Assembly (NCBI GenBank): GCA_902509695.1
Contig: CABWYP010000003.1
Span: 1 to 64,000, forward strand
Reading direction: 5' to 3'
Length of the DNA stretch: 64,000 bases
From: an uncultured Alphaproteobacteria bacterium
Lineage (GTDB): Bacteria > Pseudomonadota > Alphaproteobacteria > HIMB59
Position numbers and translations under genes: made by a program
Part shown: in pieces, positions 43,842 to 51,677 of the stretch
Layout of the letters: each line of letters begins with the position of its first letter
Position numbering within the stretch: position 1 is the first letter of the stretch
Notes under the pieces: model-generated
What the model was told of the DNA's origin: nothing
What the model saw: only the letters and a program-made list of their open reading frames with translations
The model's database searches: none

Positions 43842-44783
43842 TTAGTTTGGGAATTTAAAAATATTTTTGAAATGCCAGTTAATATAGTTTTGTCGTGACT
43901 CCTCAAAAGAATAGTTGTTATAACTTACAATACTTTTTTTTATAATTGACTCTTGTCTTAATCCTAATATGTGTGAGGAAAAAATTAATTTAGATTTATT
44001 GAAAGACATAAGGCCGCTATCAAATAATTTATGAAAAGTTGGAGTTAAAATTATTCCATTAAAAGAATCGAACTCCTCTTTTTTCTTACAATATCTATGT
44101 GGCTTTATATGGCAAGCTTGTAGCAAGGGTTCAATACTAATTGTTGTAACTATGCATCTACCAAATTCATCTAATAATTTATCTCTATATTTTTTTTGCT
44201 TTATAGCATCTCTTTTCTCAGATTCTTGATTTAAATAAGATAAATTTTTATCTTTTTGATTAATGCTTTTTTCTGCAATAAATTTTCTTTTATCATAGTT
44301 GTAGTCTATAAAAGGTATAAATCTTATTACATTCTCATTTTTATAAGAATATTTAACAATTTGGAAATAACTTATAATAGGAATAAAAATTTCTCTTAAA
44401 AAAAACCAAATTTCATTACTTCCTCTTATATAATATCTACCTTTAGACTTGATAGGACCATCTTCTAAAATTATTTCCTCTTCTTCTTTGAGTTGTTCAG
44501 ATTTAAAAAAATAATCTTTGTAGTTTTCCGATATATTACCAGCGCGATAACCCATTTCTTGATTTGTATACTCATATTTAGCATCCCTTAAATATGTTAG
44601 AATGTCTTTCTTTTTAATAAAAAATTTATTTACATTTTTTTCATAGAAAAAACTATGAGTTTTGTCATTAATAGGAGATATATATAATTTAGCTTCTCCG
44701 TGACCCCTAAAGGATATAGTTTTATTGACTTTTACAAAACTATCAGCAATTTTTACATATTGAATTCTATCAATTTCTTCCAT
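43842..44783 (-). CDS. HNH endonuclease, probable restriction enzyme of a type II system
   Basis: The 313-residue protein has an unrecognised N-terminal domain and a C-terminal HNH module: RCIVTTISIEPLLQACHIKPHRYC, then NGIILTPTFHKLFDSGLMSFN, with the His-Asn-His core spelled ACHIKP...NG...H. This HNH_2 form is common in restriction endonucleases. Its ATG overlaps the methyltransferase stop (TAATG), the tight coupling seen in R-M pairs. The target sequence is unknown. Confidence 0.82.
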   Translation of the reverse strand: MEEIDRIQYVKIADSFVKVNKTISFRGHGEAKLYISPINDKTHSFFYEKNVNKFFIKKKDILTYLRDAKYEYTNQEMGYRAGNISENYKDYFFKSEQLKEEEEIILEDGPIKSKGRYYIRGSNEIWFFLREIFIPIISYFQIVKYSYKNENVIRFIPFIDYNYDKRKFIAEKSINQKDKNLSYLNQESEKRDAIKQKKYRDKLLDEFGRCIVTTISIEPLLQACHIKPHRYCKKKEEFDSFNGIILTPTFHKLFDSGLMSFNKSKLIFSSHILGLRQESIIKKSIVSYNNYSFEESRQNYINWHFKNIFKFPN

Positions 44784-45910
44784 TATTTAATTTTATCAAA
44801 ATCGATTTGTTTTAACAAAGATATTAGAACGTTAACAACAATACTATTTCCAGCTTGTCTATACATTTGAGTGTCGCTAACGACTTGTTTAAATTTATTA
44901 GGAAACCCCATAAGCCTCAAACATTCCCTTGGAGTTAGTTTTCTAATATTTTCTCCATATGAGATATAATTATCAACACCTGCCCTGTGCATTTTATGCA
45001 TTGTAGAAACTAGTGGACGAGCAATTTCCAAATCTATTTGTGGTTTTGAATAGAAATTTTTTGTTCCTGGTGAAAGAACATATTTTTTAACCTTATCGGA
45101 TAAGAAATATTTATTTTGGTCAATGAAGTCTCCATGCCAATTAAATTGTTGATTGGACTTTTGACAAAGAGCAACGTCACCATTAATTTGAGTGTATCTT
45201 TTTTTAAGGTTTTTATCGCTAGTAACAAACTTTACTCCTTTCTCAGGTAATTTATATTTTGAATTAAATTCAATTTTTTCGAGAAGATTTTGCATTTTAA
45301 TTTTTAGCTTCTGTTTTTCAGGAAAAAAAAAATTATATTTATTTCTAAAACCAATTAAAAATAGTCTTTCCCTATTTTGAGGTACCCCAAAATCTTTTGC
45401 ATTTAATAATGAATAATGAATATCATAATTTAAGTCTTGAAAAGCTTTTAAAATAGTTTGGAACGTATTACCTTTTTGTAAACTTAATAATCCTTTTACA
45501 TTTTCATATATAAATATCTTAGGTCTTGAGTCTTTTACAATTCTAGCAAAGTCATAGAATAAGGTTCCTCTTGTATCTGCTAATCCGCCTCTTTTGCCTA
45601 CCATGGAAAAAGGTTGGCAGGGAGCTCCTCCAACAATTATATCAATTTTATATTTAAACTTTTTTCCATCTATTTTTTTTACATCATCAAACCATTTATT
45701 TTCTGATATTTTGTAATTTGCAAAATACGATTGTTTAACAAATTTGTCATTGTCAGAGGCAAATGAAATTTCATAATCATATTTTAATTTCTGAAAAGCT
45801 TGTTCTATGGCACCAATACCGCTAAAAAGACTGCCTAATCTTATAGTTTTAGTTGGTGCTCTGTTTTTAATATTTTTATTAAATATAGAAAGTTGAATTT
45901 CTTTGTTCAT
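44783..45910 (-). CDS. DNA cytosine-5 methyltransferase
   Basis: A 375-residue C5 methyltransferase with all motifs in order: RLGSLFSGIGAIEQAF (I, AdoMet), GGAPCQPFSMVGKRGGLADTRG (IV, catalytic Cys), FIYENVKGLLS (VI), NAKDFGVPQNRERLFLIGFR (VIII), a target-recognition region of about residues 200-310, RKLTPRECLRLMGFPN (IX) and YRQAGNSIVVNVL (X). With the downstream overlapping HNH gene it makes a two-gene restriction-modification cassette that looks horizontally acquired; flanks are AT-rich and lack mobility genes. Confidence 0.93.
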   Translation of the reverse strand: MNKEIQLSIFNKNIKNRAPTKTIRLGSLFSGIGAIEQAFQKLKYDYEISFASDNDKFVKQSYFANYKISENKWFDDVKKIDGKKFKYKIDIIVGGAPCQPFSMVGKRGGLADTRGTLFYDFARIVKDSRPKIFIYENVKGLLSLQKGNTFQTILKAFQDLNYDIHYSLLNAKDFGVPQNRERLFLIGFRNKYNFFFPEKQKLKIKMQNLLEKIEFNSKYKLPEKGVKFVTSDKNLKKRYTQINGDVALCQKSNQQFNWHGDFIDQNKYFLSDKVKKYVLSPGTKNFYSKPQIDLEIARPLVSTMHKMHRAGVDNYISYGENIRKLTPRECLRLMGFPNKFKQVVSDTQMYRQAGNSIVVNVLISLLKQIDFDKIK

Positions 45911-45999
45911 TTTTATTTTGATTCTTTTTTTATTATAGGGAGATATCTAATTAACCAAAGATTGAATTTTACTTCAATAAGATTACTAAATTTTAATAT

Positions 46000-46548
46000 T
46001 TATAATACTAGAGCTGCACATAGGCTGTGAGCTTGATTGAGGTAGTTTTTGATATTTGTGAAGTCCCACTGTTCCTTGGGAATATCAAAATATTGTAAGT
46101 GCTCTCCTGTTATTTGCATTATCATGAGATTGTCTTGAAGCATATCTTCTGTTACATCAATGAAATACTGAGACAAAGGAACTTCTCGTGTAACGTATAT
46201 TCCTGCTATCTGTCCTAGTCCAAACTCCGTGGAATAGTTAAGAAGTGCGGGTAAGGGAGATCCTCCAAAGTTCAAATCAATACTCTTATCTTCATAAATT
46301 TCCGATAAGGGGCTTTGGATATCTTGCATGGTATAGATAAAAAAGAAGACATTAAATTTACATCCATTTTGCTTGTCAAAATTATAGTAAATCTTGTTTC
46401 CATGCTGTATTTCGCCATTTTTAGACAGTGAGATATAGTTCTCGCCTTCTCTAATTTCCCAATCATCTGCCTTTACAGGCAATACTGATAATAATAAGAC
46501 TGTCAGTAAAAAAGTTGTTTGTATTATTTTAATTGTGTTTAGTCCCAA
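46000..46548 (-). CDS. Secreted hypothetical protein (182 aa), member of a local paralogue family
   Basis: Signal peptide TTFLLTVLLLSVLPVKADD precedes a 150-residue domain. By eye it parallels the protein at 47588-48364: DDWEIREGENYISLS / KNWNIQFLDDEFIFA, NGCKFNVFFFIYTM / GRCDRVLQFFEIYTM, and LQYFDIPKEQWDFTNIKNYL / INLFDIPTHEWAIEDIQGVM, with one conserved Cys in each half that could form a disulfide. No known family is recognised. Overlaps the zinc-ribbon gene upstream by 10 nt. Confidence 0.65.
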   Translation of the reverse strand: MGLNTIKIIQTTFLLTVLLLSVLPVKADDWEIREGENYISLSKNGEIQHGNKIYYNFDKQNGCKFNVFFFIYTMQDIQSPLSEIYEDKSIDLNFGGSPLPALLNYSTEFGLGQIAGIYVTREVPLSQYFIDVTEDMLQDNLMIMQITGEHLQYFDIPKEQWDFTNIKNYLNQAHSLCAALVL

Positions 46549-46952
46549 AGAGCTCCTAGGGAAATATGAAGTTTATTGTGATGACACTTTGGGCAGTGAA
46601 GGCCAGGGACTGTTTCGTTTTCACTATCTTCTGGCATGTAATCTCGATTTTTTTGACAAGGATCACAATAGGACTCGGTCTCAAATAGAAGGTCGCCTTT
46701 GCTATTGTATAAAACTAAATGACACTTATTTTCTAGTGAGTGGCAATTGGAGCATTGATAAAGAGAGTATCCTCTCGAATAATGATGATGAATGGTTTTG
46801 CGATTGTTAAGAAATTGAACAGTCTTTTTGTCTTGACCTTTGAGGCCATGAAGAATGTCATCCACATTTCCAAAAAGAAAACCCACGCCTAGAGTGATCT
46901 CACTTGAGGAATAATCGCATCTAGAACACTCGATAAAATAAGTATGTCCCAT
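46539..46952 (-). CDS. Four-CxxC putative zinc protein (137 aa), hypothetical
   Basis: MGHTYFIECSRCDYSSSEI begins a protein with four CxxC pairs: CSRC, CSNC, CDPC and CPKC, plus a His-rich stretch (KTIHHHYSRG). Two rubredoxin-like zinc knuckles are likely. No signal peptide. The track start at 46988 is possible, but ATG 46952 places the first CxxC where similar zinc ribbons have it. Adjacent on one side to the secreted protein and on the other to the tRNA-like sequence. Function unknown. Confidence 0.6.
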   Translation of the reverse strand: MGHTYFIECSRCDYSSSEITLGVGFLFGNVDDILHGLKGQDKKTVQFLNNRKTIHHHYSRGYSLYQCSNCHSLENKCHLVLYNSKGDLLFETESYCDPCQKNRDYMPEDSENETVPGLHCPKCHHNKLHISLGALWD

Positions 46953-46999
46953 GAGAGATATTATATACCTTTTGGATAAGTTGAACATTTTTTAAGTTT

Positions 47000-47088
47000 T
47001 GGCGCAGCCTGACTGGACTCGAACCAGCACCTCCCTCCCCGCATCATAGGTTGGAACTTGGGCGCTCTTCCATTTGAGCTAAGGCCGC
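47000..47088 (-). tRNA. tRNA-like sequence, probably degenerate (anticodon arm not foldable)
   Basis: Read on the minus strand it starts GCGGCCTTAGCTCAAATGGA and ends GGTTCGAGTCCAGTCAGG-CTGCGCCA. The acceptor arms GCGGCCT/AGGCTGC pair over 7 bp, the D arm GCTC/GAGC and T loop TTCGAGT are normal, and CCA is encoded. But at 89 nt it is too long for a class I tRNA, has an extra base before the acceptor 3' strand, and the region between D and T arms (CCCAAGTTCCAACCTATG...) gives no 5-bp anticodon stem; TTCCAA hints at a Gly(TCC) or Trp(CCA) origin. A pseudo-tRNA or integration scar is most likely. Confidence 0.45.
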
Positions 47089-47367
47089 GTAGTTGTGATT
47101 AATTTTTGTTGAGGCTAGTGATTGGATTTCAAGTTTTTGAAAATTGTATTTGATTAAAGTGAGATATCCCTTGGGGCAGTAGATTACATATTCATATAAT
47201 TGGGTTTGTTTAATAATTTTTCCTCCATTCCATCCCACACTATGTTTGGACTGACAACCACAAACGTAGGTATCTAATTTGGAGATGATCTGTGTTTTAA
47301 TATAGCAGGTGTTTTTAATTTTATCCTCAAATGTCTGATTTGTAATAAGTGGCATTTTTCTTCTCAT
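47044..47367 (-). CDS. Hypothetical protein (107 aa) whose 3' end runs into the tRNA-like sequence
   Basis: The ORF begins 2 nt after the 73-aa gene and contains four cysteines (NTCYIK, YVCGCQ, YCPKGY). Its last 13 residues, ALAQMEERPSSNL, are simply the tRNA-like DNA read as protein. So the original C terminus was probably lost when the tRNA-like sequence was placed here, or the reading frame is a chance extension. No family recognised; N-terminal basic MRRK, no clear signal. Confidence 0.4.
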   Translation of the reverse strand: MRRKMPLITNQTFEDKIKNTCYIKTQIISKLDTYVCGCQSKHSVGWNGGKIIKQTQLYEYVIYCPKGYLTLIKYNFQKLEIQSLASTKINHNYAALAQMEERPSSNL

Positions 47368-47369
47368 AT

Positions 47370-47591
47370 CTATTTAGGATTTGGTAGAGAGGGAGTAGAA
47401 GGCACTTGTGGTTGATCACATTGCTCCCAGTTAGCTGGAAGTTCTTGGTTGGGCCTAGTTACCCAAACGTGCGAGTAAATGGTTCCGTATTCATTACTGA
47501 AGCATTTTTTTCCAAAATGTAGTTGGCTGGGATTTTTTTCATCTGCTACATATAAAAATAGGAAAGCAGCTAAAAAGTGAATAAAAGTCAT
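47370..47591 (-). CDS. Short secreted protein (73 aa), hypothetical
   Basis: A signal-like start (MTFIHFLAAFLFLYVADEK) followed by a polar region with two cysteines (KKCFSN, EQCDQ) and a Pro-rich tail QPQVPSTPSLPNPK. It overlaps the 258-aa gene by 4 nt and is followed 2 nt later by the 107-aa ORF, so the three are one operon. No homology is recognised. Confidence 0.5.
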   Translation of the reverse strand: MTFIHFLAAFLFLYVADEKNPSQLHFGKKCFSNEYGTIYSHVWVTRPNQELPANWEQCDQPQVPSTPSLPNPK

Positions 47592-48364
47592 GTATTTAGT
47601 CCTTTCTGGGAATTCAATGACTGCGAGGCAAGGAGAGGTTCAGGGATGCGACGGCAGTGATATTCTGCTCTCTCCATAACACCTTGGATATCCTCGATGG
47701 CCCATTCATGGGTGGGAATATCAAAGAGGTTAATGAGAGGTATATTATCACCTAGTGGATGCTGGGTGACTGTAACTCGAAATCGTTTATGAAACTGGTA
47801 ATATTTTTGAACATCTTCTTTTTTATAGTGGCCTAAATTGACAAGAATAATATGTCCTCCTTTATGCGGTTGGATATGAATAACCTCTCCTTCAGTTGGT
47901 GATCCATTTTCACGAAGTTTAAGTTCTTTATTCATTAGTTTTTCAAGTTCGGGATGATTGGTCATTGTGTAAATTTCAAAAAATTGAAGAACACGGTCAC
48001 ATCTACCTTTTTGAAATCCAAATGTAAGAATTTGATTGTCTTCAAGATCACGATGGCTCTGGGCAAAAATAAACTCATCATCTAGAAATTGGATATTCCA
48101 ATTCTTAAATGTCTCGAGTGACATTGCCGAGGCCATCGTGGATAGAAACAAAGAAATTAGAGCGGGTAATCCAATCGTAAAAATAAACCTTACGGCAGCT
48201 AAGAAAAGGAAGGAGGAGCGCTGCCATAAGACCGAAAGGAAAAATGAAAAAACCCCCGCTACTCTCCTTCTATTTTTTTTATAACTGTCAAATAAATACC
48301 TGGTAGGGAATGACAGAGCATAGGAGTAGTTAGAAAAGAAAGAAGTTGAGTAAGGTCTTTGCAC
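47588..48364 (-). CDS. Secreted hypothetical protein (258-aa ORF), paralogue of the 46000 protein
   Basis: The C-terminal about 175 residues from FKNWNIQFLDDEF onward resemble the protein at 46000-46548 (see that entry) and contain the pairs GRCDRV and EYHCRR. The N-terminal 55 residues (MQRPYSTSFFSNYSY...) look untypical; the real start is probably downstream so that FIFTIGLPALISLFLSTMASA serves as the signal peptide with AxA cleavage, but no ATG is well placed. Function unknown. Confidence 0.55.
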   Translation of the reverse strand: MQRPYSTSFFSNYSYALSFPTRYLFDSYKKNRRRVAGVFSFFLSVLWQRSSFLFLAAVRFIFTIGLPALISLFLSTMASAMSLETFKNWNIQFLDDEFIFAQSHRDLEDNQILTFGFQKGRCDRVLQFFEIYTMTNHPELEKLMNKELKLRENGSPTEGEVIHIQPHKGGHIILVNLGHYKKEDVQKYYQFHKRFRVTVTQHPLGDNIPLINLFDIPTHEWAIEDIQGVMERAEYHCRRIPEPLLASQSLNSQKGLNT

Positions 48365-48419
48365 TAACTACAAACTTATTGATTAAATATAAGAAAAAAT
48401 GGGTAGAGTGAGAAAACTT

Positions 48420-49811
48420 TTAGACAGAAATAGGATTAGAAAAGAGAGACCAACCAGTCATTAATCCCCAATATAAAACAGCCATAAGCAGAAAGTAAGA
48501 CACAGGCATTATCCAGCGTAGTTTTTGATCAAGCGTATTGAAGACACCAGTTTGTTTATCTCGATGATAATCCCAATAGCTATAGACAGTAATAAAAGTC
48601 GACAAACCAGCAAAAAAGTATGAAAGTAAAATCCAGGCATCTAAAATGGTGATATAGTTTAATTTAGGAACGTCGTCACCAAAGACAAAATTATAAGCAA
48701 CGAGTGTCAATAAACTGCCCATAGAGACGGCTAACTTGGACTCAAGTTCAATAGCTCGGATGTAGAAAACGCTGAATGACAATAGTACCAAGAAGACAAC
48801 GGGTATCACGATCTTCAAAATATAATAAAAGTACTTTCTCTCTAATTCGAAATTGTAATTAATTTTCTCCAGAGTTCCTTGTTGCCCTCTTGGCTTGGGA
48901 TGACAACAATTTATATGGTGGTCAGTTATCTGCCACTCATAAAGGATCTTATTTCCTTTAATCATATTGAATTCAGGTTCGTAAAGATTAGATATGGTTA
49001 GATCTGAGTCTTGAAATATGAAATCTGATTTAGTGGATATTTTATCAAAAGGAAATTTTTGAAACTCTGATTTATTTTTACTTAAATAGTCGACTTTTTG
49101 AATAAGAGTAAAATTAAAAGGTTTGGTCTCATCATTAGTGATTAGTAAATTTTCATATTTAATATTTTCTATGGATGCACCGGTCAGAGTAGTATCAAAC
49201 CATGGATACCAGATTTTTTTTAGAATATTGTCTAGTTCTTGAGATTTTCTAAATTGACAATTTATAATTTCATCTTTTGGAATATTTAAAATTTTTTCAA
49301 GACGGTGTATTATTTTATCGTTGTTCCATTTAAGATGGATATCTAAGTCTAATTTGGTCTTACTACTTTGATGGGAAATTTCTATATCGTTAAGAATGAT
49401 ATCTGTATCTACTATGGGGTGACCAAAGTAGGAGTCTTTCACTAATTGAAATACCTCTATGCTGCCATCTTGTTTTTTTATATCTAGTTTGATATTTTGT
49501 TTTCCAGGTTTTTCTAATTTGGAGACTATTTTTTGATAAGCTTGTTTTTGATCAATTGGCAAGCGGCTATCATTAATGGCTAAAATCTCATCGCCTGGTT
49601 GTAAGTTGATTTCAGTAGAGGCCGATCCAAAACGAATTTTATCAATAATAGGTTTATTTAAATGAAGGACAATTCCTCCGTCATGATGAACAAGCTTTAT
49701 ATTGCTAGTTTCTCTAAAATCTTCTTTAAGAATTTGTTCACAAAATTGAGAAGCATAAGCAAAAGAAGCAGAAAAAATAAAAAAACTTAATAAAATAGAT
49801 CTTAAAATCAA
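48420..49811 (-). CDS. PDZ domain fused to a pentameric ligand-gated ion channel (Pro-loop receptor)
   Basis: A 463-residue protein. Signal peptide 1-20; PDZ module about 45-125 (INLQPGDEILAINDSRLP at 68-85); beta-rich extracellular domain about 130-325 with LDIHLKWNNDK, KKIWYPWFD (199-206) and the Pro-loop FQKFPFDKIS at 250-259; four helices: TM1 YFYYILKIVIPVVFLVLLS, TM2 ESKLAVSMGSLLTLVAYNFVF (357-377), TM3 ITILDAWILLSYFFAGLSTF, TM4 IMPVSYFLLMAVLYWGLM. Compared from memory with GLIC, TM2 aligns without gaps, keeping the Glu at the inner mouth and (L/V)PK after it, so cation selectivity is likely. Ligand unknown. Follows the HTH gene by 1-2 nt. Confidence 0.85.
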   Translation of the reverse strand: MILRSILLSFFIFSASFAYASQFCEQILKEDFRETSNIKLVHHDGGIVLHLNKPIIDKIRFGSASTEINLQPGDEILAINDSRLPIDQKQAYQKIVSKLEKPGKQNIKLDIKKQDGSIEVFQLVKDSYFGHPIVDTDIILNDIEISHQSSKTKLDLDIHLKWNNDKIIHRLEKILNIPKDEIINCQFRKSQELDNILKKIWYPWFDTTLTGASIENIKYENLLITNDETKPFNFTLIQKVDYLSKNKSEFQKFPFDKISTKSDFIFQDSDLTISNLYEPEFNMIKGNKILYEWQITDHHINCCHPKPRGQQGTLEKINYNFELERKYFYYILKIVIPVVFLVLLSFSVFYIRAIELESKLAVSMGSLLTLVAYNFVFGDDVPKLNYITILDAWILLSYFFAGLSTFITVYSYWDYHRDKQTGVFNTLDQKLRWIMPVSYFLLMAVLYWGLMTGWSLFSNPISV

Positions 49812-49812
49812 T

Positions 49813-50277
49813 TCAAACTGATTTTAACACACTCTTAATTTTTGACAACTGATCGTCAATTTTTTGTATGACTTGGTATATTTGCTCTTTTTCAGAGGGT
49901 ACAATTTTAGTACCACCTGAGCTTTTCTCATCCATAGATTCTAAGATACTGTCATTAAGGTCCCCTACACGACCTCCAATGCCCATTACCTCAGAGAGAA
50001 CCTCATGTTCAGTTCTTGGTTTTTCGGTCAGTGGTGTGTTTAGACTATCTTTAAGAAATTGTGAGAAAGGCGTTTTTTGATAAAAGCGCTGCATGGCATG
50101 TTCTAAAGATACAACATCTTTAAAATGAATATGGCGATCATGATCATCAGGGTCAGCACATTTATAAATATATGACTTAGACTTACCTGTAATTTCTTGA
50201 ATATCTTGATCGCTTAAGTTTTTTAAGACTTCTTGGAGTGTGTGCTCGATGGAGATAATTTCTTTTGTTTTAGACAT
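49813..50277 (-). CDS. Putative HTH DNA-binding protein (154 aa) co-transcribed with the ion channel
   Basis: The N-terminal half reads LSDQDIQEITGKSKSYIYKCADPDDHDRHIHFKDVVSLEHAM, a helix-turn-helix of the type in phage CII/YdaS-like or alphaproteobacterial 'regulatory' proteins. The C terminus (EQIYQVIQKIDDQLSKIKSVLKS) is a short coiled coil, suggesting oligomerisation. It is soluble and ends just before the PDZ-channel gene, so it may regulate this locus. Divergent from the RodZ-like HTH gene. Confidence 0.6.
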   Translation of the reverse strand: MSKTKEIISIEHTLQEVLKNLSDQDIQEITGKSKSYIYKCADPDDHDRHIHFKDVVSLEHAMQRFYQKTPFSQFLKDSLNTPLTEKPRTEHEVLSEVMGIGGRVGDLNDSILESMDEKSSGGTKIVPSEKEQIYQVIQKIDDQLSKIKSVLKSV

Positions 50278-50382
50278 AACTTACTATAGCAACTTATGAT
50301 AATGAGGTAATCATCTTTTTGTGTCCAAAATTATTAAAGCTTTAGACTACTGAAATTTAGAAAGAATTTACATAATACCTTT

Positions 50383-50700
50383 ATGAATAAAAATCATATC
50401 GTTCCTACACTGGGAGAAAGCTCATCACCTACCAGGAAAGAACCTCAATCACAATTAGGTGTCGAGCAGTATCTAAGCACCCTATCAAAAACTCGCCAAG
50501 AAAAAGAAATTTCCTTGGAAAAAGTTATAGAAAGTCTCAATTTTTCACGAAGTACGCTTGAGTCTTTGGAGCAAGGTAATTTAAATTTTATCCAGTATCC
50601 CTTAAACTATTTTTTTACTCGCCAATATGCTCAATATCTTAAAGTACCCTTTCCAAAACAATACCTAATGACTCATTTCAAACCGAGGGACAGAAGCTAA
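50383..50700 (+). CDS. RodZ-type helix-turn-helix protein without membrane segment (105 aa)
   Basis: Residues 25-95 fit the HTH_25 domain found at the N terminus of RodZ: LGVEQYLSTLSKTRQEKEISLEKVIESLNFSRSTLESLEQGNLN and YFFTRQYAQYLKVPFP. RodZ's membrane helix and periplasmic part are absent, so this is a stand-alone domain, either a transcription factor or an adaptor. Its TAA overlaps the next ATG (TAATG) of the lipoprotein gene. Confidence 0.7.
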   Translation: MNKNHIVPTLGESSSPTRKEPQSQLGVEQYLSTLSKTRQEKEISLEKVIESLNFSRSTLESLEQGNLNFIQYPLNYFFTRQYAQYLKVPFPKQYLMTHFKPRDRS

Positions 50701-51221
50701 TGAAAATATTACTTTTATTCTTAAGTTTATTTATAGCTAGCTGTATAGGCCCCGGCAACGCAAAAGACATACATGAATTTGAAAATTGGGTTCATCGTAG
50801 TGATAGTAATAATAATATTGATTTAGTTTATAATGCTGAAAACCCCTATAAATCAGTAATTTTTGTTGTTGATCCCTCTATCGGATGTGACGCCCGATTG
50901 GTTTATACAAATATTGAGTTAGAAGAAATTGATTTATCCTCACTGAACGGAGAAAAGTTTGATTGGCAATTGTCTGGTGTTCTTTATAAAAGCGAGGATG
51001 CCAGTAAACTTAATACAAATGGCTACACCCGTTTTGAGTTAATTAGTTTTTATAAACATCATTTTGAAGAGCTTGAAGAGCTCCTTGCAACTCAAGGTAT
51101 TATTAGTTTTTCAGTCGTCGATCCTTTAAATAGATTTGAGCCCCAAAGTGTCCAGCATCAAGCTAATGGATTAAGTCAGGCCTTGGGAAATGCTTTGGAT
51201 AGTTGTCAAGGATGGACATGA
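50700..51221 (+). CDS. Lipoprotein, hypothetical (173 aa)
   Basis: MKILLLFLSLFIASCIGPGN has a good lipobox (IASC) for acylation at Cys15. The mature part starts KDIHEFENWVHRSD and has single cysteines in IGCDARLVY and LDSCQGW. The layout (xxFxNW... GCxx... C-terminal helix with Cys) parallels the two secreted proteins at 46000 and 47588, so it may be a third, distant member. Coupled to neighbours on both sides by overlaps. Confidence 0.65.
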   Translation: MKILLLFLSLFIASCIGPGNAKDIHEFENWVHRSDSNNNIDLVYNAENPYKSVIFVVDPSIGCDARLVYTNIELEEIDLSSLNGEKFDWQLSGVLYKSEDASKLNTNGYTRFELISFYKHHFEELEELLATQGIISFSVVDPLNRFEPQSVQHQANGLSQALGNALDSCQGWT

Positions 51222-51667
51222 TAAAAAAGATTTATTTATCTTTAATAATTATAAGTATGTCATGGCAAGCTTCTTCCCAAAACCTTCAAGGTAAGGTTTA
51301 TGTTTTAGGATCTATTGACCAAGAGTTAAAGTTATTATTTGAAAAAACTATCACTCAAGAACTTCATGATTATGCTCAAAATATCTCTTTGAATTCAAAT
51401 TCTCATATTTATGTATTTCCTTACCAAGATAATCAAAGTTGGAGGGTTGTAAGCTTTCATATTGAGGGAGATCACCACCATGAAGAAATATCTCAATTAG
51501 AACTCCAAGGAATCCCGCTTCAATCACTTGATCAAATTCGAAATATAATTGGACTTGATGGGTCTCTCAAATACATTGGATGGAATGACTACACCGAACT
51601 TCCTCCTGAACAAATTTTTCTAGCATCCAGAGTCATTGCTCAAAACTATTTTTTCTTGCATTTTTAA
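51218..51667 (+). CDS. Secreted hypothetical protein (149 aa)
   Basis: ATG 51218 is preferred over the track's TTG at 51203 because it overlaps the preceding stop as ATGA, has AAGGA upstream, and starts a signal peptide MIKKIYLSLIIISMSWQASSQ. The mature protein has no cysteine, a His cluster (EGDHHHEE) and mixed alpha/beta character. No family recognised. Third gene of the RodZ-like HTH / lipoprotein / secreted protein operon. Confidence 0.65.
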   Translation: MIKKIYLSLIIISMSWQASSQNLQGKVYVLGSIDQELKLLFEKTITQELHDYAQNISLNSNSHIYVFPYQDNQSWRVVSFHIEGDHHHEEISQLELQGIPLQSLDQIRNIIGLDGSLKYIGWNDYTELPPEQIFLASRVIAQNYFFLHF

Positions 51668-51677
51668 AAGGCTCCCT

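Noticed and set aside
46535-46810. 91-aa plus-strand ORF
   Set aside because: Antisense to the four-CxxC protein, whose cysteine pairs make the minus frame far more credible.
48036-48284. 82-aa plus-strand ORF
   Set aside because: Antisense to the 258-aa ORF; although the N-terminal part of that ORF is doubtful, this frame has no recognisable features.
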